Below are positions 8,756 to 18,026 of a stretch of 64,000 nt of DNA, one piece after another. The notes beneath the pieces are model-generated. The model was not told where the DNA came from. It did not search any database and was given only the letters and a program-made list of their open reading frames with translations. Positions within the stretch are counted from its first letter, which is position 1, and every line of letters starts with the position of its first letter. This DNA is from Thermosipho ferrireducens. Lineage in GTDB: Bacteria > Thermotogota > Thermotogae > Thermotogales > Fervidobacteriaceae. The stretch lies in the NCBI RefSeq assembly GCF_017358165.1, contig NZ_CP071446.1:310001-374000 (forward strand), given 5' to 3'. Position numbers and translations under genes: made by a program.

Positions 8756-9462
8756 TATAACTCACTCGGGACAACAAGCGTCCCAACATTTTCGCCTCTT
8801 ATTGCATAAAGAAGATTCCTCTTTTTAAAGAAGTTCATCACCAGAATTTTCATGGAATACCTTCTGCAAATAGAAAAAGCTTCTGTGTCCATTATTTTCA
8901 AATTTTTATCTATGGCTTCATCGTAGGTTAATTTCTCATATAAAACCGCATCGTTATATATTTTAGGATCTTTATCATAGATTCCCGAAACCTTTGTTCC
9001 TTTAATTAATATTTCCGCTTTCATTTCCACCGCTCTCAAAGCCGCCGCTGTATCCGTGGTAAAAAAAGGATTACTCGTTCCACCAGCAAAAATAACAACG
9101 TATCCCGCGTCAAAATAAAGATTTATATCATCGTAATGAATTGGCCTTATAGAAGGTAGTGTGGAAACCTGAGAAACAACCACTGTTTTTACATTTTCTT
9201 TCTCAAAAATATCTTTTAAATAAAGAGCATTAATAACCGTTCCTAACATACCTATTTGATCAGCTATTGTCGGAGAAAGTTCTTCCATCTCACGACCTCT
9301 AAACAAATTCCCTGCTCCTATAACGATACCTACGTTAGTTCCATATTCCAGTATACTTTTTAACTCTTCTATTAAATATTTTACCCTCTCATAGTTAAAT
9401 CCCTTTTCTCCTTCTCCACTGAGAACTTCTCCACTTAATTTTAAAAGCACCCGTTTGTACAT
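8755..9462 (-). CDS. pyrH: UMP kinase PyrH
   Basis: Bacterial hexameric UMP kinase of the amino-acid kinase family, making UDP from UMP and ATP. KRVLLKLSGEVLSG is the N-terminal ATP/phosphate loop and GIVIGAGNLFRG the glycine-rich phosphate segment. The UMP-binding region DQIGMLGTVINALYL and the ATP site FAGGTSNPFFTTDTAA are intact. 235 residues is the usual length. ATG 9462 follows GGAGGGATAAT, which itself contains the TAA stop of the upstream ATPase gene, so translation is probably coupled. In many bacteria pyrH sits with tsf and frr; here it is inside a mixed run. Confidence 0.95.
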   Translation of the reverse strand: MYKRVLLKLSGEVLSGEGEKGFNYERVKYLIEELKSILEYGTNVGIVIGAGNLFRGREMEELSPTIADQIGMLGTVINALYLKDIFEKENVKTVVVSQVSTLPSIRPIHYDDINLYFDAGYVVIFAGGTSNPFFTTDTAAALRAVEMKAEILIKGTKVSGIYDKDPKIYNDAVLYEKLTYDEAIDKNLKIMDTEAFSICRRYSMKILVMNFFKKRNLLYAIRGENVGTLVVPSEL

Positions 9463-9463
9463 A

Positions 9464-11932
9464 TTATCCCTCCAGCAATATTATGTCATCAAAATAATTC
9501 AGGATTCGCTTATCACTTGTAAGTAACAGTACCTGTCTTTTACTCGCCTCTTTTTTGAGAATTTTAATAGTATTTTCCAATCTTTTATCATCGTATCTTA
9601 TGAAAGCGTTGTCTATTATCAAAGGAAGGTTATACTCAGAAATAGAATGATAAAGAGCTATTTTATATGCAAATAACATTTGATCAAAAGTGGCACTACT
9701 GAGAATTTCATCAGGTTCTGCGGTGTCACCATTGATTGTAAGTTTTACTGAAAGATTATTTTCTATAACAATTGGAAGAGATCTCTCAATTACCGTGGAA
9801 ATAATTCTTGAAAATTCTTCCTTAAACTTCTTTCCATAATTTTCCACATATTCATACAATTTTTCCTCAAATATCCTTTTTGCACCCGACAGATTAGAAG
9901 GAACAACTTTCAAAAAGGCCAACTTTTGCTGGAGTTCATCACGTTGTTTCAAAAGAGAAAGTAATCTATCAAAATCCACCTGCGTATTATCTAAATTGTT
10001 CGAGATAGCAGAATAATGTTTTTCATTTTCTACTATCTGATGTTCAATTTCAGATATTTCCACTATCTTTTCGTTAATTTCATCTGAATATATGTGATTT
10101 TCTATCTGGTTTTCAAGAATAGACATTTTGCTTTCTATCTTTGCAAGTTCATCGCGAATTTGCAAATATTCTTCATAAATTTCTTCATAATTTCTCAAAT
10201 CGTCGTAAGATAGTTTTACCTCCTGCAGAATTTTATTTAACCGCTCTTGCATAACTTCTTTATCTTTTCTCTGCTTCAATATTTTATCCTTAATATTATT
10301 CAGTTCCCTTTCCAGGGAAGCTTTTGAAAGCAACAATTTTTGTGCTTCAGAATAAAGTCTATTCAGATAGTCAACACTTGAATCTATCATCTGAGCAGCT
10401 GAACCCACACTGAAGTTTTTGAGTTCCTTAATTATTTCAGATTCCAGTTCTTTTAAATCATCACTCAACTTTTTCTGTTCTGCGCTCTGCGCTTTCCATT
10501 GTAAATACTCATAGAATTTCTCTCGTAGTTCTTTTAAATCGTTAAGATTGTATTTTTTCAGAAATTTTAAATATTCTGGTTTGGACACCCTTGCCCTTGT
10601 CAAACTTTCAACTTCATTTGTTATAGTCTCTCTTTCTAACTCCTTTCTTCTCCAGAAAATAGTTTCTACTATTCCAAGAATTCCAAGAAAAACTGTTCCA
10701 GCAAACATCCACAAATTTAAATCTTTAAAAAAGAATCCCAGAATCAAAGTCACAATCGCAGCCAAAAATAGCGATATACTAAAATCTCTATGTAATCTCA
10801 CAGTTTCTTCTGTGCTTATCATTTTCTTTCTCGCCTGCTCTAATTTTTCCTGAACAACTTCCTGCTGTTTTTTGTACTCATACGCTTCCTGTTCTAATTT
10901 TTCAACAACACTTTCATCCTCGTAAAACAATTTCCATAGGGGATTGTCCCCGAAAGCCTTTTCCACTCTTTCTTTTTTTTCATCATACATCTTTTTCAAA
11001 AGTGAAATATTTTTTATTCTCAAATAAACATTGTCAAGTTCATTTTCATCTTCTACATTGAGCTGTTTTAACTTACTCTGTAAAGATTCTTCTATTTCTT
11101 TCAAATTTTTTTCCAGTTCTTCTACCTGTCCAGACAACCCTTCAATATTCCTTTCTGCCACTTTTACATGCTCAAAAAATTCTCTGGCCTGAAGGATTTT
11201 TTCTTTGTCAAGCTCCCCGATCCATTCGTAATTTTGAAAACGCTTATGCAAAGATTCCTTTCTTATTTTTAATTCTCCTAATTCTTTCCTCAAACCTCTT
11301 AGATAATCTTCTTTCAGTATTTCAAGTTCTTCTTTTTTCTTTTTCAACAATTCCTTTGCTGCTTTAACCTGTTCTGCTAAATTTTTCTTTTCTTTAAACA
11401 AAGCATTGTATTCTTTTACCTGTTCTTTAATACTGGATATTTCTTCATTCAGTTTATTTATTTCCTCAAAAGTTTTATCAATACATTCCTGTATCTTCAA
11501 TGAATATTTGTCCACTGCTTCAATAGCATTGGACAATCTTAAACCCCACTCGTTTTTCTGCATTTTCTTCTTCATATAAGATATAACAAACGCATCTTTT
11601 TCCTTAGTAGTTGTTAACTTTTCTCCTTCCATTATAAAAGCCACTGTTTCAAAAAGATCCCTTTCCACAATTTCGTTGAATTCTCCGTTAAAAAAGTCCA
11701 CTTTATAATTTCCCGTATCAGTAAATATTTCCCCGCCAAAATTTTCATAATCCCATGGTTCATACTTTCTAAGTTCTTCGCCAGGGCGAGAAAGGGCATT
11801 AAGTATAAAATACGCCAGCGTCGTTTTTCCAGATTCGTTTGGCCCATAAATAACATTCATTCCCGGCTTAAACTTATAATCCCTTCTTTTTAGTTTACCA
11901 AATCCATCTATTTTTAAACGTTTAATCAACAT
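9464..11932 (-). CDS. YhaN/Rad50-like SMC-type ATPase with mid-coil membrane hairpin
   Basis: 822-residue ABC/SMC-type ATPase. The N-terminus MLIKRLKIDGFGKL and Walker A YGPNESGKTT (residues 29-38) match the SbcC/Rad50/YhaN group. Long coiled coils fill about 150-380 and 440-690, and the C-terminal lobe has SSATFDQMLFAYKIALYH and LPLIIDNAFIRYDD (signature-like and Walker B). Two hydrophobic helices at about 393-440 (LFLAAIVTLILGFFF; LWMFAGTVFLGILGIVETIFW) sit in the middle of the coil, as in Bacillus YhaN, suggesting membrane tethering of the coil tip. No Mre11/YhaO-type nuclease is adjacent; instead an unrecognised 186-residue protein overlaps its start. A role in DNA ends or repair is inferred from family only. 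Confidence 0.8.
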   Translation of the reverse strand: MLIKRLKIDGFGKLKRRDYKFKPGMNVIYGPNESGKTTLAYFILNALSRPGEELRKYEPWDYENFGGEIFTDTGNYKVDFFNGEFNEIVERDLFETVAFIMEGEKLTTTKEKDAFVISYMKKKMQKNEWGLRLSNAIEAVDKYSLKIQECIDKTFEEINKLNEEISSIKEQVKEYNALFKEKKNLAEQVKAAKELLKKKKEELEILKEDYLRGLRKELGELKIRKESLHKRFQNYEWIGELDKEKILQAREFFEHVKVAERNIEGLSGQVEELEKNLKEIEESLQSKLKQLNVEDENELDNVYLRIKNISLLKKMYDEKKERVEKAFGDNPLWKLFYEDESVVEKLEQEAYEYKKQQEVVQEKLEQARKKMISTEETVRLHRDFSISLFLAAIVTLILGFFFKDLNLWMFAGTVFLGILGIVETIFWRRKELERETITNEVESLTRARVSKPEYLKFLKKYNLNDLKELREKFYEYLQWKAQSAEQKKLSDDLKELESEIIKELKNFSVGSAAQMIDSSVDYLNRLYSEAQKLLLSKASLERELNNIKDKILKQRKDKEVMQERLNKILQEVKLSYDDLRNYEEIYEEYLQIRDELAKIESKMSILENQIENHIYSDEINEKIVEISEIEHQIVENEKHYSAISNNLDNTQVDFDRLLSLLKQRDELQQKLAFLKVVPSNLSGAKRIFEEKLYEYVENYGKKFKEEFSRIISTVIERSLPIVIENNLSVKLTINGDTAEPDEILSSATFDQMLFAYKIALYHSISEYNLPLIIDNAFIRYDDKRLENTIKILKKEASKRQVLLLTSDKRILNYFDDIILLEG

Positions 11933-12486
11933 ATGTTCTCACCCCTTAAAACCTTTAAAACCAGGAATTTAAGAATATCATCATCTATGTTTTTTAATAA
12001 AGTATCTTCAAACAAATTCTTTGTTTCAAATTTTTCAACGAGAGAAACCACAATATAATCTTTCGAAAGTTCTTCATAACTTTTCTGATTTATAATAGCG
12101 TTAATAACCAATATCTCTGTATCGTGTTCTCTGGAAGGAATTTTTTCTATCCCATCAATATAATGTATACCAACCGTTGGTACATCTACTATTCTTTCTT
12201 CCCCATCAACTAATATCTTTGGAATATTATTTATTGGTGAAGAGTTTAGTTCTAAATCTTCACCATTTATTATTTCAAAGCTTTTAAAATGAAGAGATAA
12301 AACCTCATAAACTTTATCTTCAAGTCCATATTCTCCAAAAATATTGAAGAATTTAAAGTGTGAATCTGGATATTCCTGTGATATAGCTGACAAAAGCTCA
12401 ATTTTAGCTTGATATATAATATTCCATAGATTAGCTATCCCGGAGGGAATACTGAAAAGTTCAAGATTTCCTACAATAACTTCCAT
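11926..12486 (-). CDS. Unrecognised protein between PhoH and YhaN-like ATPase genes
   Basis: 186-residue protein of no family I recognise. It is mixed alpha/beta, acidic, with no signal peptide, membrane segment or cysteine motif apart from a C-terminal Cys. The middle has PTVGIHYIDGIEKI, followed by a predicted strand VINAIINQ. ATG 12486 is chosen because GAGGAGGTCGTTAAA precedes it; an extension to 12528 would run into phoH without a ribosome site. It overlaps the phoH end and its stop overlaps the ATPase start by 7 bases, so it is co-translated with both. Position suggests a partner of the YhaN-like ATPase, in the place where a nuclease gene often lies, but no metallophosphoesterase motifs are visible. 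Confidence 0.6.
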   Translation of the reverse strand: MEVIVGNLELFSIPSGIANLWNIIYQAKIELLSAISQEYPDSHFKFFNIFGEYGLEDKVYEVLSLHFKSFEIINGEDLELNSSPINNIPKILVDGEERIVDVPTVGIHYIDGIEKIPSREHDTEILVINAIINQKSYEELSKDYIVVSLVEKFETKNLFEDTLLKNIDDDILKFLVLKVLRGENIC

Positions 12487-12499
12487 TTTAACGACCTCC

Positions 12500-13732
12500 T
12501 CACAATAAATTTGCCGCCTCTGTTGCAAGAGTAGAACGCTCCCCTTTTATAAGAACAATATGCGCAGCCAATGAACTGTTCAAAAATTTTGTAGCAGCGT
12601 AAATAAGTCCATTACTGTTTTTATCTAAATATGGGGTATCTATCTGATAAACATCTCCCAGAAGTACTACCTTGGTATTTTCCCCCGCTCTTGTAAGTAT
12701 TGTTTTTACTTCATGCGGGGTTAGATTCTGCGCCTCATCTATTATAATTAATTGGTTTGGTATAGAGCGTCCTCTTATATATGTTAAAGCTTCTATTTCA
12801 AGTATCCCTTTCTTCATAAATTCTTTCATATTCATGTTGGCTATTCTGAAAAGATACTCAAGATTATCATAAATAGGCGCCATCCACGGACGCATTTTTT
12901 CCTCATAACTTCCGGGAAGGTAACCTATTTCTTTCCCCCCCATAGCTACAAGAGGTCGAGCAACTATTATTTTTTCATATTTTTGCTCAGTAACCGCCTT
13001 CTGAAGAGCACATGCCAGAGTAATAAAAGTTTTTCCCGTCCCTGCAATTCCTATAAGAGATACCAGTTTTATATTATCGTTTAAAAGAGCATCCATAGCA
13101 AAGAATTGCTCACGATTTCGCGGTTTTATTCCCCACGCTTCAATCTTCTTATGCAACTCTATAAAATTTTCCCCATCAAATCTGTAATATCGCCGCCTAT
13201 CATCAATATATAAATTTGGGTAAAGAGATGCCCTATCACATTTTTCTATATTGGCAGTTTCAAAATATCCCGGGTTTAAAGTTTCAAGCTCTGACCTATC
13301 ACTTAAATAATCCTGAGTTGGTATTCCAAGAGAATCGGCTTTCACCCTCAAATTTATATCTTTGGAAACTAAAAATGTCGGAATTTTTGAACTGTTTTTT
13401 ACATGAAGTGTGTAAACCAATATCCAGTTATCAACATACTTTTCAAACAAAAAATCAACGTGCTCTTTAACCTCTCTTGAAAGAGTTATTACTTTCAATG
13501 TCCCTCCACTGTCCAGCTTTACTCCTTCAGAAAGTTTCCCCTTTTCGCGGAGTTTATCAAGTTCACGTATAACGTCTCTGGCAGACTTTCCAACATTACC
13601 TGGATTTCTTTTAAGTTTGTCAAGTTCTTCGAGTACTGGCAATGGTATTAAAACATTGTTATCCTGGAATGAGTAAATTGACAATGGATCATGAATCAAA
13701 ACATTTGTATCCAGTATAAAGTTCTTTACCAT
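12500..13732 (-). CDS. PIN domain-PhoH family ATPase (YlaK type)
   Basis: Two-domain protein of 410 residues: an N-terminal PIN-like nuclease domain (FILDTNVLIHDP with the first acidic residue, VLEELDKLK with the second) and a C-terminal PhoH ATPase with Walker A IGIAGTGKTFITLA and Walker B NQLIIIDEAQNLTPHE. PIN-PhoH proteins are linked to RNA unwinding and cleavage. ATG 13732 is preferred over the longer frame starting at 13753 because GGGGAGGGGG precedes it directly. Its first base coincides with the last base of the DnaQ-like gene, and it overlaps the next gene. Confidence 0.9.
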   Translation of the reverse strand: MVKNFILDTNVLIHDPLSIYSFQDNNVLIPLPVLEELDKLKRNPGNVGKSARDVIRELDKLREKGKLSEGVKLDSGGTLKVITLSREVKEHVDFLFEKYVDNWILVYTLHVKNSSKIPTFLVSKDINLRVKADSLGIPTQDYLSDRSELETLNPGYFETANIEKCDRASLYPNLYIDDRRRYYRFDGENFIELHKKIEAWGIKPRNREQFFAMDALLNDNIKLVSLIGIAGTGKTFITLACALQKAVTEQKYEKIIVARPLVAMGGKEIGYLPGSYEEKMRPWMAPIYDNLEYLFRIANMNMKEFMKKGILEIEALTYIRGRSIPNQLIIIDEAQNLTPHEVKTILTRAGENTKVVLLGDVYQIDTPYLDKNSNGLIYAATKFLNSSLAAHIVLIKGERSTLATEAANLL

Positions 13733-14298
13733 TAATACCCCCTCCCCTGCCATTTCCGAATAAATTCTGAAATATGTCTATAACCTATCTTCTCTACCAA
13801 TTTTATAAAAACCTTAGCCGTCAAAATAGCATCCTCAAGAGCTCTATGTGGAACATTTTCACCTATCTTAAATTCCCTTATTAAGCTTTCCAGAGATCTT
13901 TTTCTGCCATACAAAACCTGGCAAATTTCCAGGGTATCAATGTATCGAAAAGAAATAGGAAATTCTCCTATTTCCTTTGTTGCGAAGTCAACAAACGATA
14001 GATCGAAATTTGCATTATGCATAACAAAAACTGTACCTTTGGAATAAGCGCGAATGCTATTCACCATGTTTTCGAGTCCGGGAGCGTTCGCTATCTCACT
14101 ATTCGAAATTTTATGAATTTTCTCAACAAGTGCAGGTATTCTTATTTTCGGGTTTATAAGAGAGTGGTAAATCCACTCTTCAACTATTTTTCCCTTATAA
14201 ACTGGAACTATTGCAACTTCTATTATTCTATCACCATAAAATGGGTTTAATCCTGTAGTTTCGGTATCCATAACACAAAAAACTGTTTCGTCAAACAA
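13732..14298 (-). CDS. DnaQ-like DEDDh 3'-5' exonuclease
   Basis: 188-residue exonuclease of the DNA polymerase III epsilon family. ExoI is VMDTETTGLNP (Asp and Glu), ExoII is MHNANFDLSFV, and ExoIII is HRALEDAILTAKVF with the DEDDh histidine. It is a stand-alone exonuclease domain, without a polymerase-binding tail, so it may proofread in trans or trim RNA/DNA. The start is TTG 14298 behind GGAGGTTTTCTT. A 43-base gap separates it from fliG; a weak hairpin (TTAGTT/AACTAA) sits there, without a following T-run. Confidence 0.85.
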   Translation of the reverse strand: MFDETVFCVMDTETTGLNPFYGDRIIEVAIVPVYKGKIVEEWIYHSLINPKIRIPALVEKIHKISNSEIANAPGLENMVNSIRAYSKGTVFVMHNANFDLSFVDFATKEIGEFPISFRYIDTLEICQVLYGRKRSLESLIREFKIGENVPHRALEDAILTAKVFIKLVEKIGYRHISEFIRKWQGRGY

Positions 14299-14340
14299 AA
14301 GAAAACCTCCATTTTATTACTTAGTTCGGCCAACTAAAAT

Positions 14341-15348
14341 TTAAACAATTAATTCTTCTCCGCCACCTCTGGCTATAACTATCTCTCCCGCTTCTTCCAG
14401 ACGCCTTACAACATTTATTATTTTTTGCTGGGCCTCTTCCACATCTTTTACCCGCACTGGCCCCATAAATTCAAGTTCGTCTTTGAGTAATTGTGCAGCC
14501 CTCTTTGACATGTTGTTAAATATTTTTTCTTTAAGTTCTTCTGAAGCGCCTTTTAAAGCTATAGCAAGATCACGTGTATCAACTTCTCTTAACACCAGCT
14601 GTACAGATCTATCATCAAGTTTGAGAAGATCCTCAAATACAAATAGCCTGCGCCTGATTTCCTCTGCAAGTTCTGGAGATTCATATCCAAGCTTTTCCAT
14701 AATGGCTCTTTCTGTTGCTCTATCTATGTTATTAATAATTTCAGCAGCTGTGTCAATTCCTCCAACCTGACTCATTGTTTGAACACCCAGACCGGAGAAT
14801 TTCTTTTCAAGATTTTTCTCTATTTCTTTTACAACATCCGGCGATGCCCTTTCAAGCAACGCTATTCTTTTAACAACCTCTGTCTGTACATTTTCAGGCA
14901 GCGAAGATAAAACTTGCGCCGCAATAGGGGGATCTAAAAAGCTCAGTACGAGAGCTATCGTTTGAGGATGCTCAGATTGAAGGAAATTAACTATCTGAAC
15001 TGGATCCGCAAGTCTCATAAATTCAAAAGGTTTCACCTGGAGGTTCGAAACAAGTCTTTCAATTATCTTCATAGCTCTTTCTGGACCAAAAGCTTTTATC
15101 AACATCTCTTTAGCATAATCAATACCACCGGACAAAAGTAATTCTCTTGCTTTGGTAAGATTTTGAAACTCCTGAAGAACCGCTTCTCTTTCTTCATCAC
15201 TCACTTTCCCAAGATTTGCTATTTCTATGGTTAGTTGTTCCACTTCTGTATCATCTAAATTTTTCAGAACATTAGCCGCGGTTTCTGGCCCCATCAAAAC
15301 CAATAAAATTGCAGCTTTTCTTTTACCTGCTATTCCCTTTTCAGGCAT
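14341..15348 (-). CDS. fliG: Flagellar motor switch protein FliG
   Basis: 335-residue rotor protein that joins the MS ring (FliF) to the C-ring and receives torque from the stator. The N-terminal KRKAAILLVLMGPETAANVLKN, the middle EHPQTIALVLSFLDP (the EHPQR-type motif) and the C-terminal charged helix FEDLLKLDDRSVQLVLREVD are all present. ATG 15348 follows GAGGGTGA, which contains the fliF TGA stop; the GTG at 15357 lies inside that ribosome site and is unlikely. fliH and fliI, which usually follow fliG, are absent here and replaced by the exonuclease and PhoH genes. Confidence 0.94.
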   Translation of the reverse strand: MPEKGIAGKRKAAILLVLMGPETAANVLKNLDDTEVEQLTIEIANLGKVSDEEREAVLQEFQNLTKARELLLSGGIDYAKEMLIKAFGPERAMKIIERLVSNLQVKPFEFMRLADPVQIVNFLQSEHPQTIALVLSFLDPPIAAQVLSSLPENVQTEVVKRIALLERASPDVVKEIEKNLEKKFSGLGVQTMSQVGGIDTAAEIINNIDRATERAIMEKLGYESPELAEEIRRRLFVFEDLLKLDDRSVQLVLREVDTRDLAIALKGASEELKEKIFNNMSKRAAQLLKDELEFMGPVRVKDVEEAQQKIINVVRRLEEAGEIVIARGGGEELIV

Positions 15349-15353
15349 AAAAT

Positions 15354-16959
15354 TCACCCTCTTTCAGAAAGCCATATTCTGATAACAGCCGCTGCCTCTT
15401 CTGGAGATTTTTCAGCAATTTTTCTGGCATATGCTTTAAGTTCCTCAATAACTTTTTGCGCTTCAGATAGTAATTCCTCAGCTTCTTCTTTACTTGTTTC
15501 TTCAATCTTTCTTTTAACCTCTTCCTCAAGGGTTTTATACCTTTCTTCTATGAGTTTTCGAGCTTTAACTTTTCGTATCTGGACAATTGTTCCATAAGAT
15601 CCAAAGAATATCAGAACGGTAGCTATCAATATTAGAATCATTTTATATATGAAGCTTTGTTGCAATCGCTGCTTCTCCAGCTCCATATTTATCTGTTCTT
15701 CCAATTCCCTGCTAAAGGGTATAAATGCAAGCGAATAAGCAAGTGTAGCATCCCTGGAATTTGCCAGAATGCTTTTTTGCACAATATCAGACACCACTTT
15801 TTTTACCTCTTCCTTATTCATGGAATTCAACACTGTGGACGAAGAATCAATTATAACAGATACGGAAATATCTTCTATTTCTCCTTCCGAATTATTTACT
15901 ATATTTTCAACTATCTGATTTAGCTCATAATTTGAAATCTCATGGGTCTTCTCATAAACCGTTGATTCACTACTTTCCACAGATTGATACAATGTTGTTG
16001 GCACATTAGATTCTGTTCCTACTGGCCCTCCATTTGCAGGCTTATTTACAGTTTTTTCAGTTTCTTTTTCCTGACTTCTCAATAGTCCGCCTCTTGGAGA
16101 ACTGTAAGTTGTTATGGTTTTTTCTGTTTTCTCCCAATTTAATCTCACATCCGTAATAACTTCTACCCTATCTATACCAAAAACATTTTCAAGCGCAGGT
16201 TTGATTTTTGATCTGTAATAATTTTCAAGCTGCATTTTAAGTTCTATTTTCGTTCCTGCCGCATAAAGACTTCCACTTAAATTAACAAGATCACTTAATG
16301 CTCTACCGTAGTTGTCAATCACCTTCACATTTTCCGGTTTTAATCCTTCAACCGCACCTGTCAAAAGATAAATTATACCTTTTATTTGTTCTTTAGAAAG
16401 TGTTACACCTGGTTCTAAAACAAGCTGTACCGAGGCCCGGGGTTCCGCCATATCCCCGCGAACATAATAAGTATACTTTAGGTAACGTCAGATGAACACG
16501 AGCATACTTTACACCGTTTATAGTAGATATAGTCCTTTCTAACTCTCCTTGAAGCGCTATTTGATATTTCACCTGCTTATCAAAACTCGTCGCGCCAAAG
16601 CTTGTTTGCTCAAGAATTTCAAAACCTGACGAAGTTCCGCCCAACGCCCCGGTTGTCGCTATCTTCATTCGAACCTCGTAAACATTATACGAAGAGGGAA
16701 TAAGTATACGATTTCCGGCTTCAACACGATATGGAATATTCAATGATTCAAGTTGCTGAATTATGGCTCCCGCATCAGATTCATTGTTGGCTGTAATAAG
16801 TAAAACATACTTTGGGGCATTCAATATTATAGTTATTATAATTGCAATTACAACAGAAAACGTCACTGCCATTATAAGTATCTTCTGGACAGGATTTGCT
16901 TTCTTCCAGAATTCAGGAATTTTCTGAAAACTATCCAAAAATTTTCGAAACCAATCCAT
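15354..16959 (-). pseudogene. fliF: Flagellar MS-ring protein FliF, interrupted by a one-base frameshift
   Basis: Two frames together give a full FliF of about 534 residues. Bases 16959-16393 encode the N-terminal helix and first ring-building domain (KILIMAVTFSVVIAIIITII, then GVKYARVHLTLPK). The rest, in the other frame, resumes with YTYYVRGDMAEPRASVQLVL and runs to the C-terminal FliG-binding tail, with a second membrane helix (YKMILILIATVLIFFGSYG). The break is at CCTAAAG, 16476-16482, where one extra base (the G at 16476) is present relative to the expected protein. A lost gene, an assembly error or +1 recoding (AAA to AAG slip) are all possible. ATG 16959 follows GAGGTGA; the GTG at 16971 lies in that ribosome site. 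The overlap with fliG is intact. Confidence 0.85.
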
Positions 16960-16972
16960 AAAATTTATCACC

Positions 16973-17959
16973 TCAAAATCTCAATTCAAAAAATATATTT
17001 TTTCGTAAACTATCATATCCTGCACCTAAACGCCAACTTTTTGCCCCATAACCAACAATAATGGAAAAAGCTGAAATGTCAAATCCCTCAGAGAAATCGT
17101 ATTTTAATCCAAAATTATACCCCACAGGCTTTGTATGAAAATATCCAAGTACCGGCCCTGATTTCACCACTGAATTATTATAACCCAATCTATAACCAAA
17201 TACTAATGAGTTAAAATGGCTTAACCTCACAAAAGCGTCGGCACCAATTGTTACTTCTGAAATATTAACTCCTGTAGCATCTTTTGAAAATTCAAAATCG
17301 GAAAACACATCAAAATCAGTTGTACCTAAAATACTCCACATTCCCCCAACACCAGCTGTTATAAGTGTCGAATCTTCAGTAACAAAATATCCTCCAGAAA
17401 TATACAGCACATATCTATCATATAAAGATGAATTGTTACTTATTTTATTTGCCAGAGAAAATACTTTTTGTGCATAATTTTTCCCCGCCTTACGCATGCT
17501 CGCACTTTCTTTATAATTTGAAGCTCCAACATTATAAATAGCAAGTGCTTTTTCAAGACTTCCGTACTCTTTCACAAGAAATCTCAGCATTCTGTCCGCC
17601 CCATTTAAAGCTTGCGATGGATTCCAGGCGTTTGACACCCCATAATCTTTTGCCGCAATATCTTTAAACTGAGCAATTCCCATAGCTCCAACACCTGACA
17701 AAGCATGAATATTAAAGCCTGATTCAAGATAGGCTAACCCTTTTACTATACTGGGATACCGCATGTTTTTCGTAAATGTATTAAATGATACGATTCTGTA
17801 AACTATAGGATTATATATGGAAAATTGTACCCCGTTGGTGTAAAATTGAAATTGCACGTTTAGTCTTGAAGATGTAAGGTATAATACTGGATCGTGTACA
17901 AATGCAAAAGCAAAAAGGGTAGACCAAATTAGTATCAAAATAAAAGTCAACCTGATCAT
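16973..17959 (-). CDS. Exported lytic transglycosylase with C-terminal beta-barrel-like domain
   Basis: Signal peptide (LTFILILIWSTLFAFA), then an SLT/lysozyme-like domain at about residues 60-165: YLESGFNIHALSG with catalytic Glu near 79, GAMGIAQFKDIAAKDYGV, and AIYNVGASNYKES. This cleaves peptidoglycan glycan strands. Residues from about 185 to the end are alternating hydrophobic strands with glycines and aromatics, ending in FFELRF, a C-terminal Phe as in outer-membrane barrel proteins. The fusion would place the enzyme at the outer membrane (inference). It is first in the run leading into fliF, and the FlgJ of this genome lacks a muramidase domain, so it may open the wall for the flagellar rod. 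ATG 17959 is chosen over TTG 17962; GGGGGTG lies upstream. Confidence 0.8.
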   Translation of the reverse strand: MIRLTFILILIWSTLFAFAFVHDPVLYLTSSRLNVQFQFYTNGVQFSIYNPIVYRIVSFNTFTKNMRYPSIVKGLAYLESGFNIHALSGVGAMGIAQFKDIAAKDYGVSNAWNPSQALNGADRMLRFLVKEYGSLEKALAIYNVGASNYKESASMRKAGKNYAQKVFSLANKISNNSSLYDRYVLYISGGYFVTEDSTLITAGVGGMWSILGTTDFDVFSDFEFSKDATGVNISEVTIGADAFVRLSHFNSLVFGYRLGYNNSVVKSGPVLGYFHTKPVGYNFGLKYDFSEGFDISAFSIIVGYGAKSWRLGAGYDSLRKNIFFELRF

Positions 17960-17994
17960 CAAATTATCTCACCCCCTTAATCTAACTCAGTTAT

Positions 17995-18024
17995 ATAATA
18001 CCACAAAATTAAAAGAGGTGTTAA
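17995..18024 (-). promoter_or_regulatory. Promoter for the transglycosylase-fliF-fliG run
   Basis: Reading the minus strand, TTAACA (18024-18019) and TATTAT (18000-17995) are separated by 18 bases, a sigma-A-like arrangement about 36 bases before the transglycosylase start. The -35 element overlaps the ribosome site and first codon region of the divergent yceD gene, so the two directions may interfere. Called by eye from consensus. Confidence 0.5.
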
Positions 18025-18026
18025 TC

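Noticed and set aside
14299-14340. Terminator between fliG and the DnaQ-like gene
   Set aside because: The hairpin TTAGTT/AACTAA has only six A/T-rich pairs and no T-run follows, so it is not supported as a terminator.
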